45,736 nt of DNA from Flavobacteriaceae bacterium ASP10-09a (GCA_000981625.1 LAQA01000007.1:10533-56268), one strand, 5' to 3'; shown: positions 35,368 through 44,910, numbered from the stretch's first letter. Notes: a model not told the origin generated them from the sequence alone. A program made the numbers and translations.

Positions 35368-36039
35368 TTAAGTATTAAAATTTTCTAGAAATTCTTTCTT
35401 ATATTTTTGACCTAAAGGTATTTTATTTGCGTTAACAATTGCTAAGTTACCTTCTATATAGTCGAGTTTATTTTTGTTAATTATAAACGATTTATGAACT
35501 TGGATAAAAATAGACTTTGGCAAAGAATTTTTCATCTTTTTCAAAGATTTATAGGTTATTAAAAAGTTGTTTTTTAGATGAATTTTAATATAATCTCCCA
35601 AACCTTCTATAAAATAAATTTCATCAATTTTTATTTGATGTAGTTTTTTATCCGATTTAATGATGATAGAATCAACTTTAGCATCATTTAAATCCTTGAT
35701 TTTTGAAACGGCTTTTACAAATCGTTCAAAAGAAAAAGGTTTTAGTAAATAATCAGTAGCTTCAACCTCAAAACCCTCTAAAGCATAATCTGAATAGGCT
35801 GTTGTAAAAATAACTTTTGGTGGGTTTTTTAATGATTTATAGAAAGAAACTCCGGAAAGTTGAGGCATATTAATATCTAAAAAAAGTAAATCTACAGAGT
35901 GATTTTTTAAGTATTCTAAAGCTTCTAAAGCATTGTTACAAACATGCAACAAATCTAAATAATCGATTTTATGTATAAATAATTTTAGAACATTTTGAGA
36001 TGAAGGTTCGTCATCAATAATTAAACATTGTATGCTCAT
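35368..36039 (-). CDS. LytTR-family response regulator
   Basis: A 223-residue two-domain regulator. The receiver has the acidic pair Asp 9/Asp 10, the phosphoacceptor Asp 55 in LLFLDINMP, Thr 80 (FTTAYSD) and Lys 100 in LLKPF. The C-terminal LytTR DNA-binding domain is at about 125-220 (KIDEIYFIEGLGDYIKIHL, FIQVHKSFIINKNKLDYIEG). It binds DNA as the output of the sensor kinase encoded just upstream on the same strand, with which it shares the overlap ATGA (36036-36039). Its targets may include its own operon; no LytTR site pair was identified with certainty. Confidence 0.95.
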   Translation of the reverse strand: MSIQCLIIDDEPSSQNVLKLFIHKIDYLDLLHVCNNALEALEYLKNHSVDLLFLDINMPQLSGVSFYKSLKNPPKVIFTTAYSDYALEGFEVEATDYLLKPFSFERFVKAVSKIKDLNDAKVDSIIIKSDKKLHQIKIDEIYFIEGLGDYIKIHLKNNFLITYKSLKKMKNSLPKSIFIQVHKSFIINKNKLDYIEGNLAIVNANKIPLGQKYKKEFLENFNT

Positions 36040-37091
36040 TTTTCTAAATCTATGGTTAGGTTTACAATAAACACATCTTTATTTTTTTCTATTGAAAAAT
36101 GATGTTTATTAGGATAAATAAGTGCTAAATTTTCTTGAATATTTTTTAAACCAATTCCTTTATAATCCTTACGATGATGATTTGTTATTTCTTTAAAATT
36201 GTTTGAAATGGTAAATTCAATTTTTTTGTTTTTAGCATTTAATTTAACATCAATATAAGGGTTTTTAAGACCACTTTTCAAACCGTGTTTAAAACTATTT
36301 TCTAGCAATGGTAATAATAACATTGGATGGATTTCTATAGTCTCATCAGCTGTGAATTTAAATTCAATATTTGAACCTGTAACATGCCTGTTTTTTTCAA
36401 ATTCAATATAATTTTTAATTAACTCAATTTCTTTTTTAATTGATATTTTGCCAGCTTCTATATCATAAATCACATACCTTAAAATATCTGATAGTTGTAA
36501 AATTGCATTGGTAACCTCTTGTTTTTCTTCTATAGCAAGCGAGTATAAAACGTTTAAAGAGTTGAATAAGAAATGCGGGTTAATTTGACCTTTTAAATAG
36601 TGTAATTGATTTTCTATTTGTTGCTTTTGAATTTTTAAAGCCTTGTTTTCTGATTTATTTAAAGACACCCAATCTTCTGCAAGCTTTATCAGTGTGGTTA
36701 AGATAAAAAACACAATAAAAATAAAATATATTTCTAGGGTATCATGATGTGAAATAAAAAAGTAATCATTAAAAAAAAGGTTGATTAATGAATCGAAAAG
36801 CCAAGTATTTAGTTCAGCAAAAATTATAAGGTTCGTTACAAATAAAAGGAAAAAAAGTAAATATTTTTCTTTTTTAAGAAAGTTAGGAAGTAAATAGTAA
36901 AGGTTTAAACAAACGGGAAAAAGTAAAGTAAAAACAAAACAAAAAGTATAGATGTAATCAATTTTTGAAGGTGATGAGCTGCCTGAAAAAAGAAATAATA
37001 AAATTATAAAAGAACAACTCCATAACATAGCATTAAAAACTATTTTATGAAGAGCGTTTGTTCTTTTTAAAGAAGATTTAATTTGTAGCAT
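36036..37091 (-). CDS. LytS-type sensor histidine kinase (His_kinase domain)
   Basis: A 351-residue inner-membrane kinase. Four hydrophobic segments lie at about 20-36, 46-65, 77-93 and 120-135 with little periplasmic sequence between them, so it likely senses within or near the membrane. A linker helix leads to the His_kinase motif QINPHFLFNSLNVL with the phosphorylated His 173, then to a HATPase_c domain (about 250-350, LLPLLENSFKHGLKSG for the N-box and GIGLKNIQENLALIY for the G-box). It overlaps the lipoprotein gene by 14 bp and the response regulator by 4 bp, so the three are translated together. Confidence 0.93.
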   Translation of the reverse strand: MLQIKSSLKRTNALHKIVFNAMLWSCSFIILLFLFSGSSSPSKIDYIYTFCFVFTLLFPVCLNLYYLLPNFLKKEKYLLFFLLFVTNLIIFAELNTWLFDSLINLFFNDYFFISHHDTLEIYFIFIVFFILTTLIKLAEDWVSLNKSENKALKIQKQQIENQLHYLKGQINPHFLFNSLNVLYSLAIEEKQEVTNAILQLSDILRYVIYDIEAGKISIKKEIELIKNYIEFEKNRHVTGSNIEFKFTADETIEIHPMLLLPLLENSFKHGLKSGLKNPYIDVKLNAKNKKIEFTISNNFKEITNHHRKDYKGIGLKNIQENLALIYPNKHHFSIEKNKDVFIVNLTIDLEK

Positions 37092-37734
37092 CTGTTCTAC
37101 TTAATGTGTATTTTGTCGATGTTTCCCATTTTTCAGCATCATTAGAAGCCATGTATTTTTCTAAAAATTTTTGTAATTCTTTAGAACTTGCAGTTAGTAA
37201 GTATTTATCATTTAACATACCAATAGTTTGATGCTTTATCTTAATTTTTTTTTGTTTAAAAAGTTCTTCGACCTTGTCTTCATCCAACCACTTTACTTCA
37301 ATATTGCCATTTTTTTGAATATCGTATTTTACCAAGCTATGTGTGTAAATAGAGTGGCTTTCTAGTAAATTATCAACATCTCCCTGATATTCTAAAGGGA
37401 AAAAATCTAAAAATGTCTGATTATTTATTTTAAAAGGAGTCGCAATAAATGAAACCTCTTTATCATTGTAAATTCGTTGAACGTAATAGCTGTTTTTATA
37501 TTCATCATAGATTTTTAGCTCATCCTTTTTTATTTTTTTTAAAGGACTTTCTTTGGTCATTTCATTTTTAAACGAAACAACTTTCCAAGTTCCTTTTTTT
37601 GAATCTTTCCATTCACCAATAAATTTTTTATCAAAAGAGATTGTTTCTTTTGTGTAAAAAGGATTTAGAGACTTTACGACGCAAGAACTTAATAGAATGA
37701 AACAAGTTCCTAAAATTACATTTTTAATTTTCAT
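37078..37734 (-). CDS. Uncharacterised lipoprotein of the LytS/LytTR operon
   Basis: A 218-residue predicted lipoprotein: MKIKNV start, hydrophobic segment, lipobox LSSC (Cys about 18). The mature part is small and mixed (FIGEWKDSKKGTWKVVSFKNE, then IYDEYKNSYYVQRIYNDKEVSFIATPFKINNQTFLDFFP). It looks like a single beta-rich domain; I know no family name. The frame starts at 37764, but the ATG at 37734 gives the signal peptide and is preferred. It is the first gene of a three-gene operon with a sensor kinase and a response regulator, so it could feed a periplasmic signal to the kinase. That is inferred from position only. Confidence 0.75.
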   Translation of the reverse strand: MKIKNVILGTCFILLSSCVVKSLNPFYTKETISFDKKFIGEWKDSKKGTWKVVSFKNEMTKESPLKKIKKDELKIYDEYKNSYYVQRIYNDKEVSFIATPFKINNQTFLDFFPLEYQGDVDNLLESHSIYTHSLVKYDIQKNGNIEVKWLDEDKVEELFKQKKIKIKHQTIGMLNDKYLLTASSKELQKFLEKYMASNDAEKWETSTKYTLSRTDATN

Positions 37735-37843
37735 GAGTAACAAATTTAAATTTATTTGATACAAAAGAAGTGTAGATTGGTATAAAAGAGAAATATTTTA
37801 GACAAACACTATTTTTTTCTCGATGAAAATGGGTTTTAGAAAA

Positions 37844-39328
37844 TTAATCTATCCAATTTTTAGTTCTTTCAACAGCTTTCTGCCATTTTTTATACAATCG
37901 TTCTCTTATCTCGAAGGTAAAAGTAGGAGAGAAGGTTCTGTCTATTTTTCTGTGCGATAAAATATCTTCTTGCTTCCATAAGCCAACACAAATTCCAGCT
38001 AAATATGCCGCACCCATAATTGTAGTTTCTATAATTTTAGGACGCTCTACATTGGTGTCTAAAATATCAGATTGAAATTGCATCAATAAATTATTTGCAC
38101 TTGCACCACCATCAACTTTTAAAGAGGCTAACGGAGTTTCAGCATCATTCTGCATCGCAATTAAAATATCTTTTGTTTGATATGCTAAAGATTCCAAAGT
38201 GGCTTTTATTAAATGATTTTTTCCAGTATCACGTGTCAAACCAAAAATTCCACCACGCGCATACATATCCCAATAAGGAGCGCCTAAACCGGCAAATGCA
38301 GGAACAACAATTACAGGGTTTTCGCCTTCTACTTCTTTTGCAAAAGCTTCACTTTCTTCGGCAGAATTTATAATTTTTAATCCGTCTCTTAACCATTGAA
38401 TTGCCGAACCAGCATTAAAAACACTTCCCTCTAAAGCATAATATACTTGGTTGTTAATTCCCCAAGCAATTGTTGTTAATAAACCGTTTTTAGAAAACTG
38501 AAGTTCGGTTCCTGTATTCATTAACAAAAAACAACCTGTTCCGTAGGTGTTTTTTGCTTCACCTTTGTTAAAACACGCTTGTCCAAAAAGTGCAGCTTGT
38601 TGATCGCCTGCAATTCCTGCAATCGGGATTGTGTGTTCTTCTAAAATAAAATCACCAAAATGAAAAGAGGAGGGTTTTACTTTTGGCAACATTGATTTAG
38701 GAATGTTTAATGCGGATATTAATGTAGCATCCCAGCACAAGTTTTCAATATCAAAAAGCAAGGTTCTTGATGCATTACTATAGTCTGTTGCATGAATCTT
38801 TTTATCTGTTAAATTCCATAACAACCAAGAATCTATCGTTCCAAAAATGAGATTCCCCTTTTCAGCTTCTTCTCTAGCATTTTTTACATTTTCTAATATC
38901 CAATGAATTTTTGTGCCAGAAAAATAAGCATCAATAACTAAACCTGTAGTTTGTTTAATATGATCTTCTAATCCCTTTTTCTTTAAATCCTCACAAATAT
39001 CTGCCGTTCTATTATCTTGCCAAACAATGGCATTATAAACTGGTTTTCCTGTGTTTTTATCCCAAACAACGGTAGTTTCCCTTTGGTTTGTAATTCCTAG
39101 TCCAACAATATCTGCTTTGTTAATACCTGTTTTTTGTATCACCTTTTTTAAGGTTGATAATTGTGTTTCTAAAATCTCTAAAGCATTATGTTCTACCCAA
39201 CCCGATTTTGGGAAAATTTGTTGAAACTCTTGTTGTTCCATTCCAATAATAGTCCCTTTTTCATCAACAATTACGGAACGCGAACTTGTGGTTCCTTGAT
39301 CTAAAGCTAAAATATATTTTTTTGACAT
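37844..39328 (-). CDS. glpK: Glycerol kinase
   Basis: Phosphorylates glycerol with ATP to glycerol 3-phosphate, the substrate of GlpD; cytoplasmic, FGGY family. The 494 residues match the usual length. The N-terminal [12 protein letters not shown] is the phosphate-1 motif, [15 protein letters not shown] is the substrate region with Arg, Asp 238-type [17 protein letters not shown] holds the catalytic Asp, and [21 protein letters not shown] is the C-terminal ATP-binding motif. No glpF gene adjoins. It is divergent from the NhaC-type antiporter gene. Confidence 0.97.
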   Translation of the reverse strand: MSKKYILALDQGTTSSRSVIVDEKGTIIGMEQQEFQQIFPKSGWVEHNALEILETQLSTLKKVIQKTGINKADIVGLGITNQRETTVVWDKNTGKPVYNAIVWQDNRTADICEDLKKKGLEDHIKQTTGLVIDAYFSGTKIHWILENVKNAREEAEKGNLIFGTIDSWLLWNLTDKKIHATDYSNASRTLLFDIENLCWDATLISALNIPKSMLPKVKPSSFHFGDFILEEHTIPIAGIAGDQQAALFGQACFNKGEAKNTYGTGCFLLMNTGTELQFSKNGLLTTIAWGINNQVYYALEGSVFNAGSAIQWLRDGLKIINSAEESEAFAKEVEGENPVIVVPAFAGLGAPYWDMYARGGIFGLTRDTGKNHLIKATLESLAYQTKDILIAMQNDAETPLASLKVDGGASANNLLMQFQSDILDTNVERPKIIETTIMGAAYLAGICVGLWKQEDILSHRKIDRTFSPTFTFEIRERLYKKWQKAVERTKNWID

Positions 39329-39408
39329 TTGTAATTAAAATAGGATTCCCAATTTACAAAATAACATGTATATAAATTATTACCTTTAGCAAAATAAAAA
39401 CTCTTTTT

Positions 39409-40884
39409 ATGGAATATGGATTTTTGTCAGTAATACCACCAATTGTGGCAATCATTTTAGCGTTAAGAACTAAGCAAGTATATATTGCCTTGTTATTTGG
39501 AATTTGGTTTTCTTGGTTGATTATTGAGGGTTGGAACCCATTAACAGGAACCTTAGCGATGATTGAAGGTCTTGTAAATGTATTTCAATCGGAAGGAAAT
39601 ACTAGAACAATAATGTTTAGCGCTTTGGTAGGTGCTCTGTTGATTTTTATTCAATATTCTAGAGGAGTAGAAGGCTTTATTAATATTTTAACCAGACAAT
39701 TGATAAAGTTAGAAGACAGAAAAACTGGATATAGTAGAATAATGGTGCAAGTTTTAGCAACTATAACAGGACTATTATTGTTTGTAGAAACAAGTATTAG
39801 TTCTTTAACTGTAGGAACATTATATCGTCCAATTTTTGATAAATTAGGAATACCAAGAGAAAAGTTGGCTTATATAGCTGATTCTAGCTCGGCGCCATCA
39901 TCCATTTTAATCCCTTTTAATGCTTGGGGTGCTTTTATTATGGGACTTTTATTAACACAAGGAATCGACAAACCATTTTCTGTGATGATTGCATCCATTA
40001 AATATAATTTTTATCCTTTGTTTGCAATTGCAATTGTATTCATTGTCATTTTTACAAAGAAGGATTTTGGACCCATGAAAAAAGCCGAAAAAAGAACCAA
40101 AGAAACAGGCGAATTAATGAATCCAGGTTCTAAACCAATGGTTTCTGATGAAATTACTTCATTTCCACCAAAAGAAGGAATTGAAGCAAAAGCGTATAAT
40201 ATGATTGTTCCGCTTTTAGTCATGGTTTTTATGATGCCAATCAACTTAATGTATACAGGTTGGGATGCCGTAAAAGAATCGACATCCGTTTTAGATCATG
40301 CTTCACAAGCAATTGGTGAAGGTTCTGGTTCATCATCTGTTTTATACGCCGTAATTACCTCTTTATTGGTTGCTATGATTATGTATTTTATACAAGGAAT
40401 TATGAATCCAAAAGAAGCTATAAACCTAACTTTAAAAGGAATTAGTGAGTTAATGCCATTGGCTTTATTAATGCTATTAGCATTTGCCATTGGTGATGCT
40501 TGTAAGGAATTAGAAACCGGAATTTATGTAGCAAACGCAACTAAAGAATGGTTGTCGCCAGAATTATTACCAGCAGTCGTTTTTATAATTAGTTCTTTTA
40601 TTGCTTTTTCTACAGGAACTTCTTGGGGAACATTTGCCATTATGTTGGCAATTTCAATTCCGATGGCAAATATTCATGGAGCTGAGGTAACGATTGTGGT
40701 TGCCGCAACTCTAGGAGGAGGGATTTTTGGAGACCATTGTTCGCCAATTTCTGACACTTCTATTATTTCGTCTATGGCCTCTGCAAGTGACCATATAGAT
40801 CATGTAAAAACGCAATTACCATATGCTTTAATTGGTGGAGCAATTACTGTAATTATGTATTTGATTATTGGGTTTATGGGATAA
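39409..40884 (+). CDS. NhaC-type Na+/H+ antiporter family protein
   Basis: A 491-residue membrane protein with about eleven hydrophobic segments. The region ADSSSAPSSILIPFNAWGAFIMG is the conserved substrate-site stretch of the NhaC/arginine-ornithine antiporter-like family, and HCSPISDTSIISSMASA near the end is the second signature. The first segments (FLSVIPPIVAIILALRTKQVYIALLFGIWF) are typical as well. Members exchange sodium for protons or one amino acid for another; in a marine bacterium sodium/proton exchange is plausible, not shown. The plus-strand gene faces glpK across an 80-bp gap; a TACCTTTA near 39383 could be its promoter. Confidence 0.88.
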   Translation: MEYGFLSVIPPIVAIILALRTKQVYIALLFGIWFSWLIIEGWNPLTGTLAMIEGLVNVFQSEGNTRTIMFSALVGALLIFIQYSRGVEGFINILTRQLIKLEDRKTGYSRIMVQVLATITGLLLFVETSISSLTVGTLYRPIFDKLGIPREKLAYIADSSSAPSSILIPFNAWGAFIMGLLLTQGIDKPFSVMIASIKYNFYPLFAIAIVFIVIFTKKDFGPMKKAEKRTKETGELMNPGSKPMVSDEITSFPPKEGIEAKAYNMIVPLLVMVFMMPINLMYTGWDAVKESTSVLDHASQAIGEGSGSSSVLYAVITSLLVAMIMYFIQGIMNPKEAINLTLKGISELMPLALLMLLAFAIGDACKELETGIYVANATKEWLSPELLPAVVFIISSFIAFSTGTSWGTFAIMLAISIPMANIHGAEVTIVVAATLGGGIFGDHCSPISDTSIISSMASASDHIDHVKTQLPYALIGGAITVIMYLIIGFMG

Positions 40885-40945
40885 GATAAATCGCTAAGAA
40901 CGCAAAGAAACTTTACAAACCTTTTCGGATTTAGCAACTGTTTCC

Positions 40946-41341
40946 TTAATCAGCTAAAACGCCACGTTTTTTAATTTCAGAAATAGGGCGTAAAGCGTCT
41001 TCTTTAATCGTGTTTTCTTTGAAAATAAATGTTTTTTCATACAATGTGTTTCCCTCAAAAAAAGTAACTTGAAAACGATTGTTTAATTTGAATAATTCAG
41101 GTTGAATAAATTCAATTTTAGCAAAAGAATTTGCCGGTAAAACAGCTAATTTTTTACGTAATAAAGAAGTTGTTTTCGTTTCAGAAAAACCTTGAGAAAC
41201 AATCACAATCATTTCTATAGCAACATTTTTATTGTTAATAAGGTAGACGTTCCAGTCATCTGTTTTATAAATATCATTGTATTCATAAACAACTGCCATT
41301 TCTACACCTATAACCTCAGGTATTTGTATGTCTTTTTTCAT
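40946..41341 (-). CDS. Uncharacterised small protein of the pheS operon
   Basis: A 131-residue soluble protein without signal peptide or membrane span. It looks beta-rich (VAIEMIVIVSQGFSETKTTSLL, FAKIEFIQPELFKLNNRFQVTFFEGNTLYEKTFIF), ending in a charged tail ISEIKKRGVLAD. I do not recognise a family. It is the third gene after pheS and the 85-residue gene on the same strand (10-bp gap), so likely co-transcribed with them. Function not inferred. Confidence 0.6.
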   Translation of the reverse strand: MKKDIQIPEVIGVEMAVVYEYNDIYKTDDWNVYLINNKNVAIEMIVIVSQGFSETKTTSLLRKKLAVLPANSFAKIEFIQPELFKLNNRFQVTFFEGNTLYEKTFIFKENTIKEDALRPISEIKKRGVLAD

Positions 41342-41351
41342 GAGCGAATAC

Positions 41352-41609
41352 TTACCAAAGCGTATAAAACTCTTCTTTAGTTATCACATCACCATCACAA
41401 TCATCGATCGTTAATGCTCCTTCACATAAACCACCAAATTCATCTTCTAGGTTGTCTTCATTATATTTTGTAGATTTTCCGCTTTTATAAACCGTAATTT
41501 GCTTTAAAACTTCATCTGCATCATTCGTTTCAAAATACCAGGTAGACGTTCCCCAACTTGCATATTCATCATCTCTGTTTTCATCCCAAAACTGTGTAAA
41601 ATAGTTCAT
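41352..41609 (-). CDS. Uncharacterised acidic small protein, coupled to pheS
   Basis: An 85-residue very acidic soluble protein (NEDNLEDEFGGLCEGALTIDDCDGD), with several Trp/Tyr residues near the start (FTQFWDENRDDEYASWGTSTWYF). Two Cys lie close together near residue 64-71. No family recognised. Its ATG overlaps the pheS stop codon by one base (TAATG), a sign of coupled translation. It may be a real, small conserved partner of the operon. Confidence 0.6.
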   Translation of the reverse strand: MNYFTQFWDENRDDEYASWGTSTWYFETNDADEVLKQITVYKSGKSTKYNEDNLEDEFGGLCEGALTIDDCDGDVITKEEFYTLW

Positions 41610-42628
41610 TATATTATAGATTTAAATTGCTCTAAAAAACGTTTGTCATTTTCATAAAACATTCTAATATCAGGAATTTGATATAACAACATTGCAATAC
41701 GTTCTATTCCCATTCCAAAAGCGTAACCAGAATATTTTGTTGGATCGATATTTGCATTTTTCAACACGTTAGGATCGACCATTCCACAACCCATAATTTC
41801 TAACCAACCTGTACCTTTAGTAATTTTATAATCCGTTTCCGTTTCCAGTCCCCAATAAATATCTACTTCTGCACTTGGCTCTGTAAATGGAAAATAGGAC
41901 GGGCGTAAACGTATTTTAGACTTTCCAAACATTTCTTTTGTAAAGTATAAAAGCGTTTGTTTTAAATCAGCAAAAGAAACATCCGTATCGATATACAAGC
42001 CTTCAACTTGATGAAAAATACAATGTGCTCTTGAAGAAATATCTTCATTTCTAAAAACTCTACCTGGAGAAATGGTTCTAATTGGTGGTTTGTTTTCTTC
42101 CATGTAACGAACTTGTACAGAAGAAGTATGTGTTCTTAGTAAAATGTCAGGATTTTGCTCAATAAAGAAAGTGTCTTGCATGTCTCTTGCAGGATGATAT
42201 TCTGGCAGATTCAAAGCTGTGAAATTGTGCCAATCATCTTCAATTTCAGGTCCTTCAGAAACGGTAAAACCAATTCTATTAAACACTTCAATAATTTGAT
42301 TTTTTACCAATGAAATTGGATGACGTGAGCCTAATTCAATAGGGTCAGATGGACGTGTTAAATCTCCATAAACACCTTTTTCTTCCACAGAATTTTCTAG
42401 CGCATCATTTAATTCAGCTACTTTTTCTTCAGCAGATTTTTTTAAATTGTTTAAAGCTTGACCAAAATCTTTACGTAATGCTGCATCTACATTTTTAAAT
42501 TCTGCAAACAGTTCTTTTAGCAAACCCTTACTTCCTAAGTATTTAATTCTAAAGGTTTCTACGTCATCTTTAGTTGTTGCTTTAAAAGCTTGCACATCTC
42601 CAATAAGCTCCTTTACTTTATCTAACAT
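41609..42628 (-). CDS. pheS: Phenylalanine--tRNA ligase alpha subunit
   Basis: Catalytic subunit of the heterotetrameric PheRS, charging tRNA-Phe. The 339 residues have family length. The N-terminal about 85 residues form the coiled coil that contacts tRNA, and the class II catalytic core follows. Motif 2 is around GRVFRNEDISSRAHCIFHQVEGLYID, and motif 3 is GYAFGMGIERIAMLLY near the C-terminus. The region RPSYFPFTEPSAEVDIYW is conserved as well. The beta subunit (pheT) is not in the window. A TAAATTTG element on the minus strand (42656-42649) can be its promoter. It heads a three-gene operon with two unknown small proteins. Confidence 0.97.
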   Translation of the reverse strand: MLDKVKELIGDVQAFKATTKDDVETFRIKYLGSKGLLKELFAEFKNVDAALRKDFGQALNNLKKSAEEKVAELNDALENSVEEKGVYGDLTRPSDPIELGSRHPISLVKNQIIEVFNRIGFTVSEGPEIEDDWHNFTALNLPEYHPARDMQDTFFIEQNPDILLRTHTSSVQVRYMEENKPPIRTISPGRVFRNEDISSRAHCIFHQVEGLYIDTDVSFADLKQTLLYFTKEMFGKSKIRLRPSYFPFTEPSAEVDIYWGLETETDYKITKGTGWLEIMGCGMVDPNVLKNANIDPTKYSGYAFGMGIERIAMLLYQIPDIRMFYENDKRFLEQFKSII

Positions 42629-42648
42629 TTTTGAGTAAAATTAAGGCA

Positions 42649-42656
42649 CAAATTTA
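42649..42656 (-). promoter_or_regulatory. -7 element for pheS
   Basis: Reads TAAATTTG on the minus strand, matching TAnnTTTG, 20 bp before the pheS ATG; leader of about 15 nt. Confidence 0.45.
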
Positions 42657-42762
42657 GTGTTTTTTATAGAGTTTTATCCACCTAAAGTTAAGAAAACAAT
42701 AAGAGCTTCCGAAATCGATTGAAATAAGGGAATTTAAAGAATAAATAAAAATTCTTTTTTTA

Positions 42763-42791
42763 TTTGAGGATTCATAAATTAACTATATTTG
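42763..42791 (+). promoter_or_regulatory. gdhA promoter
   Basis: TTTG (42763-42766) and TATATTTG (42784-42791) fit the -33 and -7 boxes with a 17-bp spacer, 34 bp before the gdhA ATG. No other regulatory site was recognised. Confidence 0.6.
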
Positions 42792-42825
42792 TCCCACTTA
42801 AATATTATTAAATTCATAAAAAAGT

Positions 42826-44181
42826 ATGGCTAAAAAAGCAGAATTAAAAATAAATGAGTTTATGGAAATGGTTACTAAAAGAAATAACCATGAGCCAGAA
42901 TTCTTACAAGCTGTTCAAGAAGTTGCAGAAACTGTGATTCCTTATATCGCTAATCACGATATTTACAATGGAAAAAATATATTGTTAAGAATGGTAGAGC
43001 CAGAGAGATTAATTTCTTTTAGAGTTTCTTGGGTAGATGATGACGGAGAGATACAAGTAAATAGAGGATATAGAATTCAAATGAACTCTGCAATAGGACC
43101 ATATAAAGGAGGTTTGCGTTTTCACCCATCGGTGAATGCAAGTATTTTAAAGTTTTTAGCCTTCGAGCAAGTCTTTAAAAACTCTTTAACAACTTTACCA
43201 ATGGGTGGAGGAAAAGGAGGTTCTGATTTTGATCCGAAAGGAAAATCTGATAACGAAATTATGCGTTTTTGTCATTCTTTTATGAGTGAACTATTTAGAC
43301 ATATTGGTCATAATACAGATGTTCCTGCTGGAGATATTGGTGTTGGAGGACGTGAAATAGGCTTTATGTTTGGAATGTATAAAAAACTAAACAATACATT
43401 TACTGGAGTTCTTACTGGTAAAGGTGCTTCTTGGGGAGGATCTTTAATTAGACCAGAAGCAACAGGTTATGGTACTGTATATTTTGCGCAAAACATGTTA
43501 TTGCGTAAAGAAGATTCGTTTGAAGGAAAAAAAGTTGTTATTTCTGGTTCTGGAAACGTAGCACAATATGCTGCTGAAAAAGCGATAGAATTAGGTGCAA
43601 CTGTTTTAACGTTGTCAGATTCTCAAGGATATATTCATGATGCAGACGGTATAGATTCAGAAAAATTAAAACACGTTATGTTTATTAAAAACGAAAAACG
43701 TGGAAGAATTAGTGAATATGTAGCCAAATATCCAAATGCAAAGTTTGTTGCAGGAGAAAGACCTTGGTCTGTAAAATGTGATATTGCTTTGCCATGTGCA
43801 ACTCAGAATGAGTTAAATGGTGACGAAGCAAAAGCATTAATTAAAAACGGCTGTATGTGTGTTTCTGAAGGTGCAAACATGCCTTCTACGCCAGAAGCAA
43901 TTCATGAATTTCAAAAAGGAAAAATCTTATTTGCTCCAGGAAAAGCAAGTAATGCCGGGGGTGTTGCAACATCTGGGTTAGAAATGAGTCAGAATTCATT
44001 ACGTTTAAGCTGGACCCGTAAAGAAGTAGATGATAAATTAAAAGATATTATGGAAGATATTCATGATTCATGTGTAAAATATGGAGAAAATGAAGATGGT
44101 TCTATAGATTATATTAAAGGCGCAAATATTGCTGGTTTTGTTAAAGTTGCAGATGCAATGTTAGCGCAAGGAATCGTATAA
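42826..44181 (+). CDS. gdhA: NADP-specific glutamate dehydrogenase
   Basis: Aminates 2-oxoglutarate with ammonium to glutamate (family I hexameric enzyme, 451 residues). The N-terminal substrate domain has YKGGLRFHPSVNASILKFLAFEQ and LPMGGGKGGSDFDPKGKSD, where the catalytic Lys and substrate Lys lie. PAGDIGVGGREIGFMFG follows. The dinucleotide domain starts at about residue 235 with VVISGSGNVAQYAAEKA, a G-S-G-N-V-A motif usual in NADP-dependent members. GANMPSTPEAI and the C-terminal helix are also typical. It stands alone with its own promoter and terminator. Confidence 0.95.
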   Translation: MAKKAELKINEFMEMVTKRNNHEPEFLQAVQEVAETVIPYIANHDIYNGKNILLRMVEPERLISFRVSWVDDDGEIQVNRGYRIQMNSAIGPYKGGLRFHPSVNASILKFLAFEQVFKNSLTTLPMGGGKGGSDFDPKGKSDNEIMRFCHSFMSELFRHIGHNTDVPAGDIGVGGREIGFMFGMYKKLNNTFTGVLTGKGASWGGSLIRPEATGYGTVYFAQNMLLRKEDSFEGKKVVISGSGNVAQYAAEKAIELGATVLTLSDSQGYIHDADGIDSEKLKHVMFIKNEKRGRISEYVAKYPNAKFVAGERPWSVKCDIALPCATQNELNGDEAKALIKNGCMCVSEGANMPSTPEAIHEFQKGKILFAPGKASNAGGVATSGLEMSQNSLRLSWTRKEVDDKLKDIMEDIHDSCVKYGENEDGSIDYIKGANIAGFVKVADAMLAQGIV

Positions 44182-44206
44182 AAATTCAGTAGTAAATTTA
44201 AATCTA

Positions 44207-44239
44207 AAAGACGCATCAATTTATTTGATGCGTTTTTTT
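44207..44239 (+). terminator. Terminator after gdhA
   Basis: Stem CGCATCAA/TTGATGCG (44212-44219 with 44225-44232), extended by A's on the left and T's on the right, with a 5-nt loop and a run of seven T's. Confidence 0.85.
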
Positions 44240-44288
44240 GTACAACTTGTTTTAAAAACTAATCTTTACGGTTAGAAACTTTTTTCGA

Positions 44289-44903
44289 ATGATGGTATTC
44301 TCTCTTTTTTTCTTTGGTGTTTTTTTCTCCTTTGTAGGTTCTATAACTCCTAGTATGTTAAATATGACGGCTTTAAAAATTAGTTTAGAAAATGGAAAAA
44401 AAGAGATAAACAAATATGCCTTAGGAGTTTCACTTGTTGTCTTTCCACAAGCATATATAGCTATTCTTTTAACAGAATATATTGCTGAAAACTTATCAAT
44501 ATTGGAAACTTTACAAAAGATAGGGATCGTTATTTTTATATTTTTATCGTTCTATTTTTATAGAGAATCTAAAAAAGATAAAATTGAAATTAGTAAAATA
44601 AAAAAGGAAAACCCTTTTTTAACAGGAATTATACTTTCAGTTTTAAATATGTTTGCCATTCCTTTCTTTTGTGGAATAGTAGCAACTTTAGATGTTTTTA
44701 ACCTATTTAGTTTTAATTTTATTCCTGCTTTATTTTTTATACTAGGATCTGTATTGGGCACATTTTACATCCTTTTTTTATATGGAAAATTCGCAAAAAT
44801 TATTCAGAAAAAGACAGGAAAGCTAACAAGAGATATTAATATAATTCTATCTATTTTAACAGCATTAGTAGCAGTCTTTACAATAATAAAACTGTTTTTT
44901 TAA
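44289..44903 (+). CDS. LysE-like transporter family protein
   Basis: A 204-residue membrane protein with about six hydrophobic segments. The first one ends in SITPSMLNMTALKISLENGKK, where the Pro and the following helix match the LysE pattern G-P-x-x-x-x-x. The sequence is more remote than the LysE-type protein at 8174-8851. Related proteins appear as LysE-family or unassigned membrane proteins; substrate unknown. ATGs at 44289 and 44292 are both possible starts. The alpha/beta hydrolase begins 7 bp after its stop, so the two probably form an operon. Confidence 0.7.
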   Translation: MMVFSLFFFGVFFSFVGSITPSMLNMTALKISLENGKKEINKYALGVSLVVFPQAYIAILLTEYIAENLSILETLQKIGIVIFIFLSFYFYRESKKDKIEISKIKKENPFLTGIILSVLNMFAIPFFCGIVATLDVFNLFSFNFIPALFFILGSVLGTFYILFLYGKFAKIIQKKTGKLTRDINIILSILTALVAVFTIIKLFF

Positions 44904-44910
44904 AGAAGAA

